Source: Gammaproteobacteria bacterium (GTDB lineage Bacteria > Pseudomonadota > Gammaproteobacteria > Ga0077536). From it: DNA of 49,970 nt. Made by a program: the position numbers and the translations under genes. Under the pieces are notes generated by a model. The model was given only the letters and a program-made list of their open reading frames with translations. It did no database searches and was not told where the DNA came from. Positions 10,368 to 19,481 of the stretch are shown here, one piece after another (the first letter of the stretch is position 1; each line of letters opens with the position of its first letter). Location of the stretch: positions 1 to 49,970 of the forward strand of contig JAUIFX010000007.1 in NCBI GenBank assembly GCA_030429865.1. The letters are read 5' to 3'.

Positions 10368-11762
10368 ATGAGCAGTCGCCTCGTCTTCGACGCCGACCTG
10401 ATTCGCCGCTACGACGCCCAGGGTCCGCGTTACACGTCCTACCCGACGGCGGTGCAGTTCCACGATGGCTTCGGCGCCGACGATTACCGTGCCGAGGTCA
10501 GGGCGGGCAACGCGCGGCACCGCCCCGCGCCGCTCTCGCTCTACCTGCACATCCCGTTCTGTGCGACGGTGTGCTACTACTGCGCGTGCAACAAGGTCAT
10601 CACGGCCAACCGCGAGCGCGCCGTCCCCTACCTGGCCCGGCTGCACGAGGAGATCGCGCGTCAGGGTGCGTCATTCGACGCGGCCCGGCCGGTCGACCAG
10701 CTGCACTGGGGCGGCGGTACGCCGACCTTTCTCGACCGGGCACAGATGCGCGCGCTGATGGACGTCACGCGCGCGCACTTCAACCTTCACGACGACGACA
10801 GCGGCGAGTATTCCATCGAGATCGACCCGCGTACCGTCGATCCCGCCGGCGTTGCCTACCTGCGCTCGCTGGGCTTCAACCGTCTCAGCCTCGGCGTGCA
10901 GGATTTCGACCCACGCGTGCAGCGCGCCGTCAACCGCGTGCAGTCCGAACACGACACCGTGGGCGTGATCGAGGCGGCGCGTGCGAACGGCTTCCGCTCG
11001 GTCAGCATCGACCTGATCTACGGTCTGCCGCACCAGAGCGTGGCGAGCTTCACGCGCACGCTCGAACGCGTCGTCGCGTGCGCGCCCGACCGGCTGTCGA
11101 TCTTCAACTACGCCCACCTGCCACAGATGTTCAAGACGCAGCGGCAGATCGACGAACAGACCCTGCCGAATGCCGCCGAAAAGCTCGCGATTCTCGAACG
11201 CACCGTGACGCAGCTGACCGCGGCGGGCTATGTCTACATCGGCATGGATCACTTTGCCCGCCCGGACGACGAGCTCGCCCGCGCGCAGGCCGACGGCCGG
11301 CTGACGCGCAACTTCCAGGGCTATGCCACCCACGGCGGCTGCGACATCGTCGGACTCGGTATGAGCGCGATCGGCAACGTCGGGAACTGCTACGCGCAGA
11401 ACGCGCGCACGCTCGACGACTACTGCAGCGCCATCGACGCCGGCGGCCTGGCGATTGCCAGGGGCGTGCAACTGAGCGCCGAGGACCATCTGCGGCGTGC
11501 CGTCATCACCCAGCTGATCTGCCATTTCGAACTCGACGCCGCCGCTTTCGGCGCCGCCCATGGCATCGACTTCTGGCGACACTTCGCCGATCAGCGCCCG
11601 GCGCTCGAGTCGATGGCCGCCGATGGCCTGCTCGACCTCGATTCACGTGGCATCCGCGTACGCGCGGCGGGGCGCCTGCTGATCCGCAACGTGTGCATGG
11701 TCTTCGACGCCTACCTCGGCGCCGGCGGGCACGCCACGCCGCGCTTCTCCAAGGTCATCTGA
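10368..11762 (+). CDS. hemN: oxygen-independent coproporphyrinogen III oxidase
   Basis: RYTSYPTAVQF, HIPFCATVCYYCACNKV radical-SAM motif, GGGTPTFL, YIGMDHFARPDDEL. Confidence 0.95.
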   Translation: MSSRLVFDADLIRRYDAQGPRYTSYPTAVQFHDGFGADDYRAEVRAGNARHRPAPLSLYLHIPFCATVCYYCACNKVITANRERAVPYLARLHEEIARQGASFDAARPVDQLHWGGGTPTFLDRAQMRALMDVTRAHFNLHDDDSGEYSIEIDPRTVDPAGVAYLRSLGFNRLSLGVQDFDPRVQRAVNRVQSEHDTVGVIEAARANGFRSVSIDLIYGLPHQSVASFTRTLERVVACAPDRLSIFNYAHLPQMFKTQRQIDEQTLPNAAEKLAILERTVTQLTAAGYVYIGMDHFARPDDELARAQADGRLTRNFQGYATHGGCDIVGLGMSAIGNVGNCYAQNARTLDDYCSAIDAGGLAIARGVQLSAEDHLRRAVITQLICHFELDAAAFGAAHGIDFWRHFADQRPALESMAADGLLDLDSRGIRVRAAGRLLIRNVCMVFDAYLGAGGHATPRFSKVI

Positions 11763-11792
11763 ACACCCCGCGGGTCATCTGAACACCCCGCG
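11753..11792. repeat. perfect 20-bp tandem duplication
   Basis: GGTCATCTGAACACCCCGCG x2, first copy contains the hemN stop codon. Confidence 0.95.
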
Positions 11793-11825
11793 CGGACGGC
11801 GGTCCCGCGACCGGCCGTGGCGCGC

Positions 11826-13322
11826 TCAGCCCGGCGCGCGGCGCGTCTTCTTGCGCGACGCCGGCGTCGTGCGCGTGCTGCTCGACGTAGCCGCCCGCTT
11901 GCCGCGCTTGGCCTTGACCGGCTTCGCCGCCTTGTCCGCCGACTGCTTCCACGGCGGCAGCGTGTGGTGCGCCGGGTGGGCGGCGAACAGCCGCCGGTTG
12001 CCGGCGCCGAAGTAATGCTCGCGCAGGGTTTCTCCCTCGTAGGCGGTACGCATGCGCCCACGGCGCTGCAGCTCGGGCACGACCAGTTCGACGAAGTCGC
12101 GGAAGCCGCTCGGTTGTGTCACGGGCACGAGGTTGAAACCGTCGCAGTCGGTGACCGCCATCCAGCGCTCGAGTTCGTCGGCCACGGTCTGCGGGCTGCC
12201 GACGATCTTGGGCATGACGGAGCCTATCGAGATCAGCTCGCCAATGTCCTGGATGGTCCACTTGCGATCGGGATCGATCTCGGCGAAGTAATTGACCAGT
12301 CCCTGGATGGCGTCGGTCTTCATGTCGAGCAGGTTGACGTCGCTCGGGAACTGCGCGATGTCGATGCCGATCCAGCCACAGAACAGCGCCAGGGCGCCTT
12401 CCGGGCTGCGGTAACGCTTGCACGTCTCGAGCTTGAGCTGCGCCTCCTCGTCGCTCGGCGCGACGATCACCGACACCCCGGGGAAGACCTTCACGTGGTC
12501 CGCTTCGCGCCCCGCCGCACGCGTCTGCTCGCGCACCGCGGCAATGCTCTTGCGCGCCGCTTCCATGTGCGGATAGATGGCGAAAATGGCCTCGGCATGG
12601 CGTGCGGCGAACTGCACGCCGCGGCCCGACTGCCCGGCCTGGAACAGTACCGGCGTGCGTTGCGGCGAAGGCTCGCACATGTGCGGGCCGGGCACGTTGA
12701 AATACCGGCCGCGGTAATCGATCTCGTGCACGCGCGACGGATCGGTGTGCATGTCTCCCTCGACATCACGCACCATCGCATCCTCTTCCCACGAGTGCTC
12801 CCACAGCTGGTAGACGACCTCGAGATACTCCTCGGCGCGGTCGTAGCGTTCGTCGTGCGCCAGCTGGTCGTCGATGCCGAAGTTCGCATTGGCGTCGGCG
12901 AGATAAAACGTCACCACGTTCCAGGCGATGCGCCCGCGCGTGAGATGATCCAGCGTCGAGAAGACCTTGGCCGCCTGGTAGGGCGGGAAGTAGGTCGTGC
13001 TGTAGGTGCAGGCGAAACCGAGGCGCCGCGTCGCGTGGGCCATGGCCGAGATCACGAGGGTCGGATCGTTGCTCGGGAACTGCACCGCGTGGCGCACCGC
13101 GGTCTCACGCGAGCCCTTGTAGACGTTGTAAGTGCCGTGCACGTCGGCCAGGAACAGGCTGTCGAAGCAGCCCCGTTCGAGCAGCTGCGCGAGTTCCACC
13201 CAGTAGCCGACGTCCTTGTAGCCCTGGCTCGAGCCGTCGAGCGGGTGTTTCCACTGGCCTTTCGAATGGTGACAGATCGAGCACTGCGTGAACGCATTCA
13301 TGCGGATCGGTTTACCGGTCAT
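11826..13322 (-). CDS. LLM class FMN-dependent monooxygenase (NtaA/DmoA-like) with basic C-terminal tail
   Basis: MTGKPIRMNAFTQCS...; TRGRIAWNVVTFYL; PVLFQAGQSGRGVQFAARHAEAIF. Confidence 0.88.
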   Translation of the reverse strand: MTGKPIRMNAFTQCSICHHSKGQWKHPLDGSSQGYKDVGYWVELAQLLERGCFDSLFLADVHGTYNVYKGSRETAVRHAVQFPSNDPTLVISAMAHATRRLGFACTYSTTYFPPYQAAKVFSTLDHLTRGRIAWNVVTFYLADANANFGIDDQLAHDERYDRAEEYLEVVYQLWEHSWEEDAMVRDVEGDMHTDPSRVHEIDYRGRYFNVPGPHMCEPSPQRTPVLFQAGQSGRGVQFAARHAEAIFAIYPHMEAARKSIAAVREQTRAAGREADHVKVFPGVSVIVAPSDEEAQLKLETCKRYRSPEGALALFCGWIGIDIAQFPSDVNLLDMKTDAIQGLVNYFAEIDPDRKWTIQDIGELISIGSVMPKIVGSPQTVADELERWMAVTDCDGFNLVPVTQPSGFRDFVELVVPELQRRGRMRTAYEGETLREHYFGAGNRRLFAAHPAHHTLPPWKQSADKAAKPVKAKRGKRAATSSSTRTTPASRKKTRRAPG

Positions 13323-13438
13323 GATGTCCTCCCCCGCGCGGCCGCTGGCAGCGGCTTCTCCCCGTGACGCGTGACGGGACCAGCATGCGGCGGCGGGCGC
13401 GGCGGCGCAAGTTCGCCGCGCTGGCCCCGGCGCGCAGA

Positions 13439-14716
13439 TCAGGGCGTGGCGAGGTCCGCCGCGGAAGCGTGATCGTGTTCGTCGTGATGAAAGTGCCGCG
13501 CCCACAGCTCGTGGCTGTCGATGTCGATGCGCAGCCGGGTCTCGTGCAGGTCGAGCCGCGCGCGGATCTCGCGCTCGGCGGCCGCCTGTGCCTGGCGGCG
13601 GGCCAGGCTTAAGTCGGCGAAGCCCGCTTCCCCGAGTGCGTAGGCACGTTCGACGCGAGTCAGCGCCGCGTTGCCGGCATCAACGGCTTCGCTAGCGGCC
13701 TGCCAGGCCGCGACGCGTGCCGGCAGCGCGGCGGTCAGCCGGCGGGCTTCGCGCTCGATGTCGCGCCGCACGGCCTCGGCCTCGACCGCACGCGCCGCGG
13801 CGAGATGCCCCTCCGCGACCGCCTCCGCGCGATTGGCCGCGGTGGGGAAGGACCACGACAGCACCAGGCCGAGCAACTGTTCCTGGTGGTTGCCCTCGTC
13901 GACGACACGCAGGCCCACGGACGGATCGGGCCGGCGTTCCGCCGCGCTGCGTTGCGCGCTTAGTGCCTGGCGTGCGGCGATCGCCTCGGCGATGCCGATC
14001 TCGTGACTGCGCGCGACGATCAGGGCGACCGCTTCGTCCGCCGTGGGCGCTGTCGGGGGAGGTGGCGGGATGGGCGGTGCAGAGGGCGGCAAGCTCAGGT
14101 CAGGGAAGTCGCTGACGAGCGCGACACGCGCCTCTTCGCGCGCCCGGCGGCTGTCTGCGACGGCGAGATCCATCTCGGCCACCGCGGCCTGCGCCCGGTC
14201 GACGTCGAGCCGGGCGACGTCCCCGGCGGCGGCGCGCCGCGCGATGGCGTCGTGCTCGGCCACGAGCGCCGCACGCTGGGTCTGCAACAAGCGTGTCTGG
14301 TGGGCTGCACGCAGCCACTCGAACCAGCGTGCGAGGAGAATGCGCGCGCCGGCATGACGAGCGTCGTCGACCGCGAGCGTGGCGGCCTCGATGCCGGCCT
14401 CACCCAGCGCTCGGTCCAGCGCCGCTTTATCGGGCAGGCGCAGGCTGCGCGTGAGCTGCGCTTCCCACTCGCTGTACATGGGGCCGTGATGCTCGTTGCG
14501 CACCCCGGGCATGATCTGCGTCTGGAAACCGTAGGGGCCGGCCTCGAGTGCATCACCGCGCGCGCGCGACTCCTCGACGCGAAAGCGCGCCGCGCGCACC
14601 ATCGGCAGTGCCTCGATGGCCGCTTCGGCCGCCTCCGGCGGCGGCAGGAACTCCCGGGCGGCCGCATCTCCGCAGGCGAGCAGAAGCATGGCCAGTGCAC
14701 TCAGGCGAAGCTTCAT
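13439..14716 (-). CDS. TolC-family outer membrane efflux protein (CzcC/CusC-like)
   Basis: Signal peptide; helical OEP repeats; last gene of RND operon. Confidence 0.82.
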   Translation of the reverse strand: MKLRLSALAMLLLACGDAAAREFLPPPEAAEAAIEALPMVRAARFRVEESRARGDALEAGPYGFQTQIMPGVRNEHHGPMYSEWEAQLTRSLRLPDKAALDRALGEAGIEAATLAVDDARHAGARILLARWFEWLRAAHQTRLLQTQRAALVAEHDAIARRAAAGDVARLDVDRAQAAVAEMDLAVADSRRAREEARVALVSDFPDLSLPPSAPPIPPPPPTAPTADEAVALIVARSHEIGIAEAIAARQALSAQRSAAERRPDPSVGLRVVDEGNHQEQLLGLVLSWSFPTAANRAEAVAEGHLAAARAVEAEAVRRDIEREARRLTAALPARVAAWQAASEAVDAGNAALTRVERAYALGEAGFADLSLARRQAQAAAEREIRARLDLHETRLRIDIDSHELWARHFHHDEHDHASAADLATP

Positions 14717-15027
14717 GCCAGCTGCCCGAATGCGCTGACCGGCACCACCCACCAGTGGACTTCCGGGTTGCGGATACGTGCCGCGAGACTCCCGATGAGC
14801 GCGTCGACGGCACTCGCGGGCAGCACCATCACGAGCATGCCGCGGGCGACCCGCCCGCGCACGCGCTCGCGCATGCTGGCGCCCTCGAAATCGGCACCGT
14901 GACCTTCACACTCGAGCGTGGTGAAACCGGGCAACTCGGGCTCGTGGTCGAGCAGCAGCTCGACCAGTTCAGCCTCGAGCGCCGGCGGATACAGCAGCGT
15001 CAGCCGCGCTAGCGCGGGATCGTTCAT
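14713..15027 (-). CDS. DUF3240 family protein
   Basis: 104 aa MNDPALARLTLLYPPALEAELVELLLDH...; overlaps both neighbouring RND genes by a few bases. Confidence 0.75.
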   Translation of the reverse strand: MNDPALARLTLLYPPALEAELVELLLDHEPELPGFTTLECEGHGADFEGASMRERVRGRVARGMLVMVLPASAVDALIGSLAARIRNPEVHWWVVPVSAFGQLA

Positions 15028-18000
15028 CAGGTTTTCCTCGTCGCCAGGCCGAAGCGCCGGAACAGCACCGGCAGCAGCAGCAGGGTCAACAGGGTGGATG
15101 TCACCAGGCCACCGATCACGACGATGGCCAGCGGGCGCTGGATCTCCGAGCCCGGCCCGCTGGCGAAGAGCATCGGCACCAGGCCCAGCGCGGCGATGGC
15201 GGCGGTCATGAGCACCGGGCGCAGGCGACGTTCGGCGCCTTCGCGTACGGCTTCGACGAGCGGCATGCCGGTGGCCAGCAGCTGGTTGAAGCAGACCACC
15301 AGCACGAGACCGTTCAGCACCGCGATACCGAGCAGGGCGATAAAGCCGACCGAGGCCGGCACCGACAAGTACTCGCCGCTCGCCCACAGCGCGCAGATGC
15401 CGCCGACCAGCGCGAAAGGAATGTTGACCAGGACCAGCAGCGCCTGGCGCAGCGAGCCGAACGTCGAGAACAGCACCACGAAGATGAGCCCCAGCGCAGC
15501 TGGCACGACCAGCGCGAGGCGCGCCGCGGCGCGCCGCTGGTTCTCGAACTGCCCGCCCCAGGCCAGGCGGTAGCCTGCCGGCAGCTCGATGCTCGCCGCG
15601 ACGCGCTCGCGCGCGTCCTCGACGAAGCCGACCAGGTCGCGCCCGGTGACATTGGCCTGCACCACGGCGTAGCGCGAAGCGTTCTCGCGGTCGACCTTGA
15701 CCGGCCCCTGCACGCGCACGATCTCGGCGACCTCGGCGAGCGGCACGCGCCGGCCATCGCGGTTGATCACGCTGCCACGGACGAACAGCGACGGGTCGGT
15801 GCGCAGCGCGTCGCTGCCGCGCACCAGGATCGGTATGCGGCGGTCGCTCTCGATGACGTCGCCTGCGCGCCGCCCCTCGATCTGCGCGCGCAGTTCGTCC
15901 TCGATGGTCGCGACGTCGAGGCCGAGGCGTCCTGCGCGGGTCCAGTCGATGCGCGTGGTGAGGTATTCGACGCCGTCGTTGGTGACACGGAACACGTCTT
16001 CCGCGCCGGGTGTCTCGCGCAGCACCGCCTCGATGCGTGCGGCAAGCGTGTTGAGCTCGTCCAGTTCGGGGCCGAACACTTTCACCGCCAGCGCGCCGCG
16101 GGAACCGGTCAGCATCTCGGACACGCGCATCTCGATCGGTTGCGTGAAGCCGTAGTTGATCCCCGGAAAACCCTTCATGACTTCGCGCATCTGGTCCGCG
16201 AGCCAGGCCTTGTCCGGCACGCGCCAGGCCGTTTTGGGCTTGAGCTGCAGGAACATGTCGCTGTCGTTCAAACTCATCGGATCGAGACCGAGTTCGTCCG
16301 AGCCGAGGCGCGAGACGATGTGCTCGATCTCGGGAATCGCCTCGAGCAGCGCGCGCTCGACGCGCAGGTCGGTCGCCACCGATTCCTCGAGGCTGATCGC
16401 CGGCAGCTTCTCGATCTGCATCAGGAGATCGCCCTCGTCCATCGTCGGCATGAAGGTCTTGCCGACGGCGAGGTAGGCAGCGATGCCGACGGCAAGCAGG
16501 GCAAACGCGCCGCTTACGACGACGAACGGGTGCGCGAGCGCGCCGCGCAGGAGCGGCGCATAGCTTCGCGCGATGACGCGCATCAACCACGGCACGCGGT
16601 GTTCGGCGTCGGTACGGAGCACGAACGAGGCCAGCACGGGCACGACCGTGAACGACAGCAGCAGCGACGATGCGAGCGCGAACACGATCGTCATCGCGAC
16701 GGGGGCGAACAGCTTGCCCTCGAGATCGGACAGCGTCAGCAAGGGCAGGAACACCAGGCAGATGATGACGATACCGGCGGTCACCGGCACCGCGACTTCG
16801 CTTGCCGCGCGGTAAATGATGTGCAGGTGCGGCAGGCGCGGACTGCGATGCCCGTTGAGGTGCGTGATCGCGTTCTCGACCACGACGACCGCGGCATCGA
16901 CCAGCATGCCGATGGCGATGGCGAGCCCGCCGAGGCTCATCAGATTGGCCGAAAGCCCGGTCAGGCGCATCAGGATGAACGTCGCCAATGCCGCGAGCGG
17001 CAGCATCAGCGCTACCACCAGGGCCGCGCGCACTTCGCCCAGGAACACGAGCAGCAACAGCACGACGAGCACGCTGGCCTCGATGAGAGCGCGACCGACG
17101 GTACCGACGGCGCGTTCGACGAGGGTGCTGCGATCGTAGAAGACGTCGAGCGTGACGCCGCGCGGCAGACTCGGCTGGATTTGCGCGAGGCGCTCGCGCA
17201 CGCCGCGCACCACGGATTGCGCATCCGCGCCGCGCAGGCCCACGACCAGCCCCTCCACCGCTTCGCCGACGCCGTCGCGCGTCACCGCGCCGAGACGCGT
17301 GAGACTCTCGATGCGCACGCTGGCGATGTCTTCGACGCGCACGGGCATGCCCGCATGCTCCCCCACGACCAGGCCGCGCAGGTCTTCGAGCGTGTACAGC
17401 GCGCCCTCCGCGCGCACGATCAGCGCCGTCTCGCCTTCCTCGAGGCGACCGGCGCCGTCATTGCGGTTGTTGCGCTCGATGGCATCGACGACGTCGCCGT
17501 AAGTGATCCCGGCAAGGGCCAGCGCATCGCGGTCGGGCACCACGGTATAGGTCGCAACGCGCCCGCCGAGCGCGTTGACGTCGGCCACACCCGGGATCGT
17601 GCGCAGCGCCGGGCGCAGCGTCCAGTCGAGCAGCGTGCGACGCTCCGTATCGCTGAGGTCACCGCCCTCGATGGTGAACATGAACAGGTCCGAGAGCGGC
17701 GTCGCCACCGGGGCGAGCCCTCCTTCGACGCCGCCTGGCAACGCGTCGGCGGCCGCCGCGAAGCGCTCGGCGACCTGTTGCCGCGCCCAGTAGATGTCGG
17801 TGCCCTCGGTGAAATCGAGCGTGATGTCGGCGATCGCGTACTTCGCCATCGAGCGCAGCACGGTCTGGTTGGGGATGCCGAGCAGCTCGAGTTCCAGCGG
17901 CACGATGACACGCGTTTCGACCTCCTCGGGGGTCATGCCAGGCGCTTTGAGGATCAGCTTGACCTGGGTCGGCGAGATGTCCGGGAAGGCATCGATCGGC

Positions 18001-18101
18001 AATTGCCGGAACGACCAGCTGCCGGCGGCGACCAGGCCCAGCGTCATGACCATCATCAGCAGGCGCTGACTGAGTGCGAATTCGATCAGGCGTCCGAGCA
18101 T
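15027..18101 (-). CDS. heavy-metal efflux RND transporter, CusA/CzcA family
   Basis: 1024 aa; SFRQLPIDAFPDISPTQVKL, TM4 AIAIGMLVDAAVVVVENAI, FMPTMDEGDLLMQIEKLP. Confidence 0.93.
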   Translation of the reverse strand: MLGRLIEFALSQRLLMMVMTLGLVAAGSWSFRQLPIDAFPDISPTQVKLILKAPGMTPEEVETRVIVPLELELLGIPNQTVLRSMAKYAIADITLDFTEGTDIYWARQQVAERFAAAADALPGGVEGGLAPVATPLSDLFMFTIEGGDLSDTERRTLLDWTLRPALRTIPGVADVNALGGRVATYTVVPDRDALALAGITYGDVVDAIERNNRNDGAGRLEEGETALIVRAEGALYTLEDLRGLVVGEHAGMPVRVEDIASVRIESLTRLGAVTRDGVGEAVEGLVVGLRGADAQSVVRGVRERLAQIQPSLPRGVTLDVFYDRSTLVERAVGTVGRALIEASVLVVLLLLVFLGEVRAALVVALMLPLAALATFILMRLTGLSANLMSLGGLAIAIGMLVDAAVVVVENAITHLNGHRSPRLPHLHIIYRAASEVAVPVTAGIVIICLVFLPLLTLSDLEGKLFAPVAMTIVFALASSLLLSFTVVPVLASFVLRTDAEHRVPWLMRVIARSYAPLLRGALAHPFVVVSGAFALLAVGIAAYLAVGKTFMPTMDEGDLLMQIEKLPAISLEESVATDLRVERALLEAIPEIEHIVSRLGSDELGLDPMSLNDSDMFLQLKPKTAWRVPDKAWLADQMREVMKGFPGINYGFTQPIEMRVSEMLTGSRGALAVKVFGPELDELNTLAARIEAVLRETPGAEDVFRVTNDGVEYLTTRIDWTRAGRLGLDVATIEDELRAQIEGRRAGDVIESDRRIPILVRGSDALRTDPSLFVRGSVINRDGRRVPLAEVAEIVRVQGPVKVDRENASRYAVVQANVTGRDLVGFVEDARERVAASIELPAGYRLAWGGQFENQRRAAARLALVVPAALGLIFVVLFSTFGSLRQALLVLVNIPFALVGGICALWASGEYLSVPASVGFIALLGIAVLNGLVLVVCFNQLLATGMPLVEAVREGAERRLRPVLMTAAIAALGLVPMLFASGPGSEIQRPLAIVVIGGLVTSTLLTLLLLPVLFRRFGLATRKT

Positions 18102-18107
18102 CGCCGC

Positions 18108-19187
18108 TTACCGGTCGAGGGCGCGCAGCGCGCTGGTGCCACTGACGACGACGGCATCACCCGCGCGCAGACCCGCCGCCGAGACCACTGCGCCGTCGGC
18201 CGACTCACCGTGGAGCGTGACCGGCAGTGCGACGAAGCGGTTGGCGTCGCCGCCCGCTTCGACGCGGTAGACGACGCTGGCGTCGCTCCCGCGCACGAGG
18301 GACGCGCGCGGCACCACGACCGCGCCCTGCGGTGCCGGCAATGCCAGTGCGGCGCTGATGCGCTGGCCGGGCAGCAGGCCGCTGCCCGGCGCCAGCGTCG
18401 CGCGCACGGTCACCGTCTGCGTATCGGGGTCGACACGCGCGCCGCGGCCGCTGACGCGCGCTTCGTGGCCTTGCGGCAGCCCCGCCACGCGCACCGTGGT
18501 GCCCTTTTCGGCCAACGCTGCGAGGGCCGCGGGCACCTGCAAATCGAGGCGCAGACCTTCGTCGGCGAGCAGCATGAAAGCGACTTCGAAGGCGCCGAGC
18601 GGCTCGCCGGCCGCAGCCCGCCGCTCCACCACCACGGCGTCGAGCGGTGCCCGCAACGGGTAGCGCGCAGCATCGCGCTCGGCCTGCGTGAGCGCACCGA
18701 GCGTCGCCGCAAGCCCTTGCAGGGCGGCGTCACGCGCGGCCAGTTCGGCCGCGCTCGCCTCGGCCCGCGCGGCCGGAATGATGCCTTCGGCGAGCAGGGC
18801 CGCGTCGCGTTCGGCGCGCGACGCCGCGAGATCGCGCTCGACCCGCGCCGTGCGCCATGCGGCGCGCGCCGCGGCGAGATCCGGACTCTCGACCCAGGCC
18901 ATCACCTGGCCGCGAACGACCTGGTCACCCTCGTCGGCGAGCACGCGGACGACCCGGCCGGCCCAGGGCGCGGCCAGTGCCGTGCTGCTGGCGATGGGCA
19001 GCGTGACCTCGCCGAGCAGCCCGTCGATACGCACGGTCGCGGCGGCCTGCGCCGTTGCCGTCGTCACGTTGAGTAGCCGCTGCTGCGCCGGGTCGAGCAC
19101 GATCGGCTCCGCCGCGCGGACCGTCGCGATGGCCAGCAGCCCGGCCAGGCATGTACCCGCCGCCCATATCCGCGCGCACCTCGTCAT
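18108..19187 (-). CDS. RND efflux periplasmic adaptor subunit
   Basis: Signal peptide; AAPWAGRVVRVLADEGDQVVRGQ lipoyl-like hairpin; VVPRASLVRGSDASVVYRVE. Confidence 0.88.
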   Translation of the reverse strand: MTRCARIWAAGTCLAGLLAIATVRAAEPIVLDPAQQRLLNVTTATAQAAATVRIDGLLGEVTLPIASSTALAAPWAGRVVRVLADEGDQVVRGQVMAWVESPDLAAARAAWRTARVERDLAASRAERDAALLAEGIIPAARAEASAAELAARDAALQGLAATLGALTQAERDAARYPLRAPLDAVVVERRAAAGEPLGAFEVAFMLLADEGLRLDLQVPAALAALAEKGTTVRVAGLPQGHEARVSGRGARVDPDTQTVTVRATLAPGSGLLPGQRISAALALPAPQGAVVVPRASLVRGSDASVVYRVEAGGDANRFVALPVTLHGESADGAVVSAAGLRAGDAVVVSGTSALRALDR

Positions 19188-19292
19188 CGTTCGTCTTCCA
19201 GCTCTGAGCATGCGAGCAGGCTAGCGCCCCAAGCTTTGGGAACGCTTAAGGTGGCCCGAGCCCTCGCGCCCACCCCGACTGGTCAAAAATCA

Positions 19293-19405
19293 AGCAAAAG
19301 TGTCAGACACTATTGGGGTGGCACGGCGCATCTGCAGCGAGCAAAAGTGTCTGACACTTTTGCTCGGATACGGGGTTGCCGCGCAGGTCGAAAGTGTCTG
19401 ACACC
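19293..19405. repeat. three copies of GTGTCWGACAC palindrome at exact 47-bp period
   Basis: GTGTCAGACAC 19300-19310; GTGTCTGACAC 19347-19357 and 19394-19404; middle copy sits in a 29-bp palindrome (19338-19366). Confidence 0.95.
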
Positions 19406-19481
19406 GTGGCTCCGCGTGCGCCGCGTGGTCGCGGCGGGGCGCCCCCAGGGGGCGCGTTCCGGGCGACGGCGCGGATACGGT

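Noticed and set aside
16140-19076. 978-aa plus-strand ORF opposite the RND pump and adaptor
   Set aside because: Arg/His/Asp/Gln-rich shadow translation of a GC-rich antisense frame; the minus-strand frames have unmistakable RND motifs.
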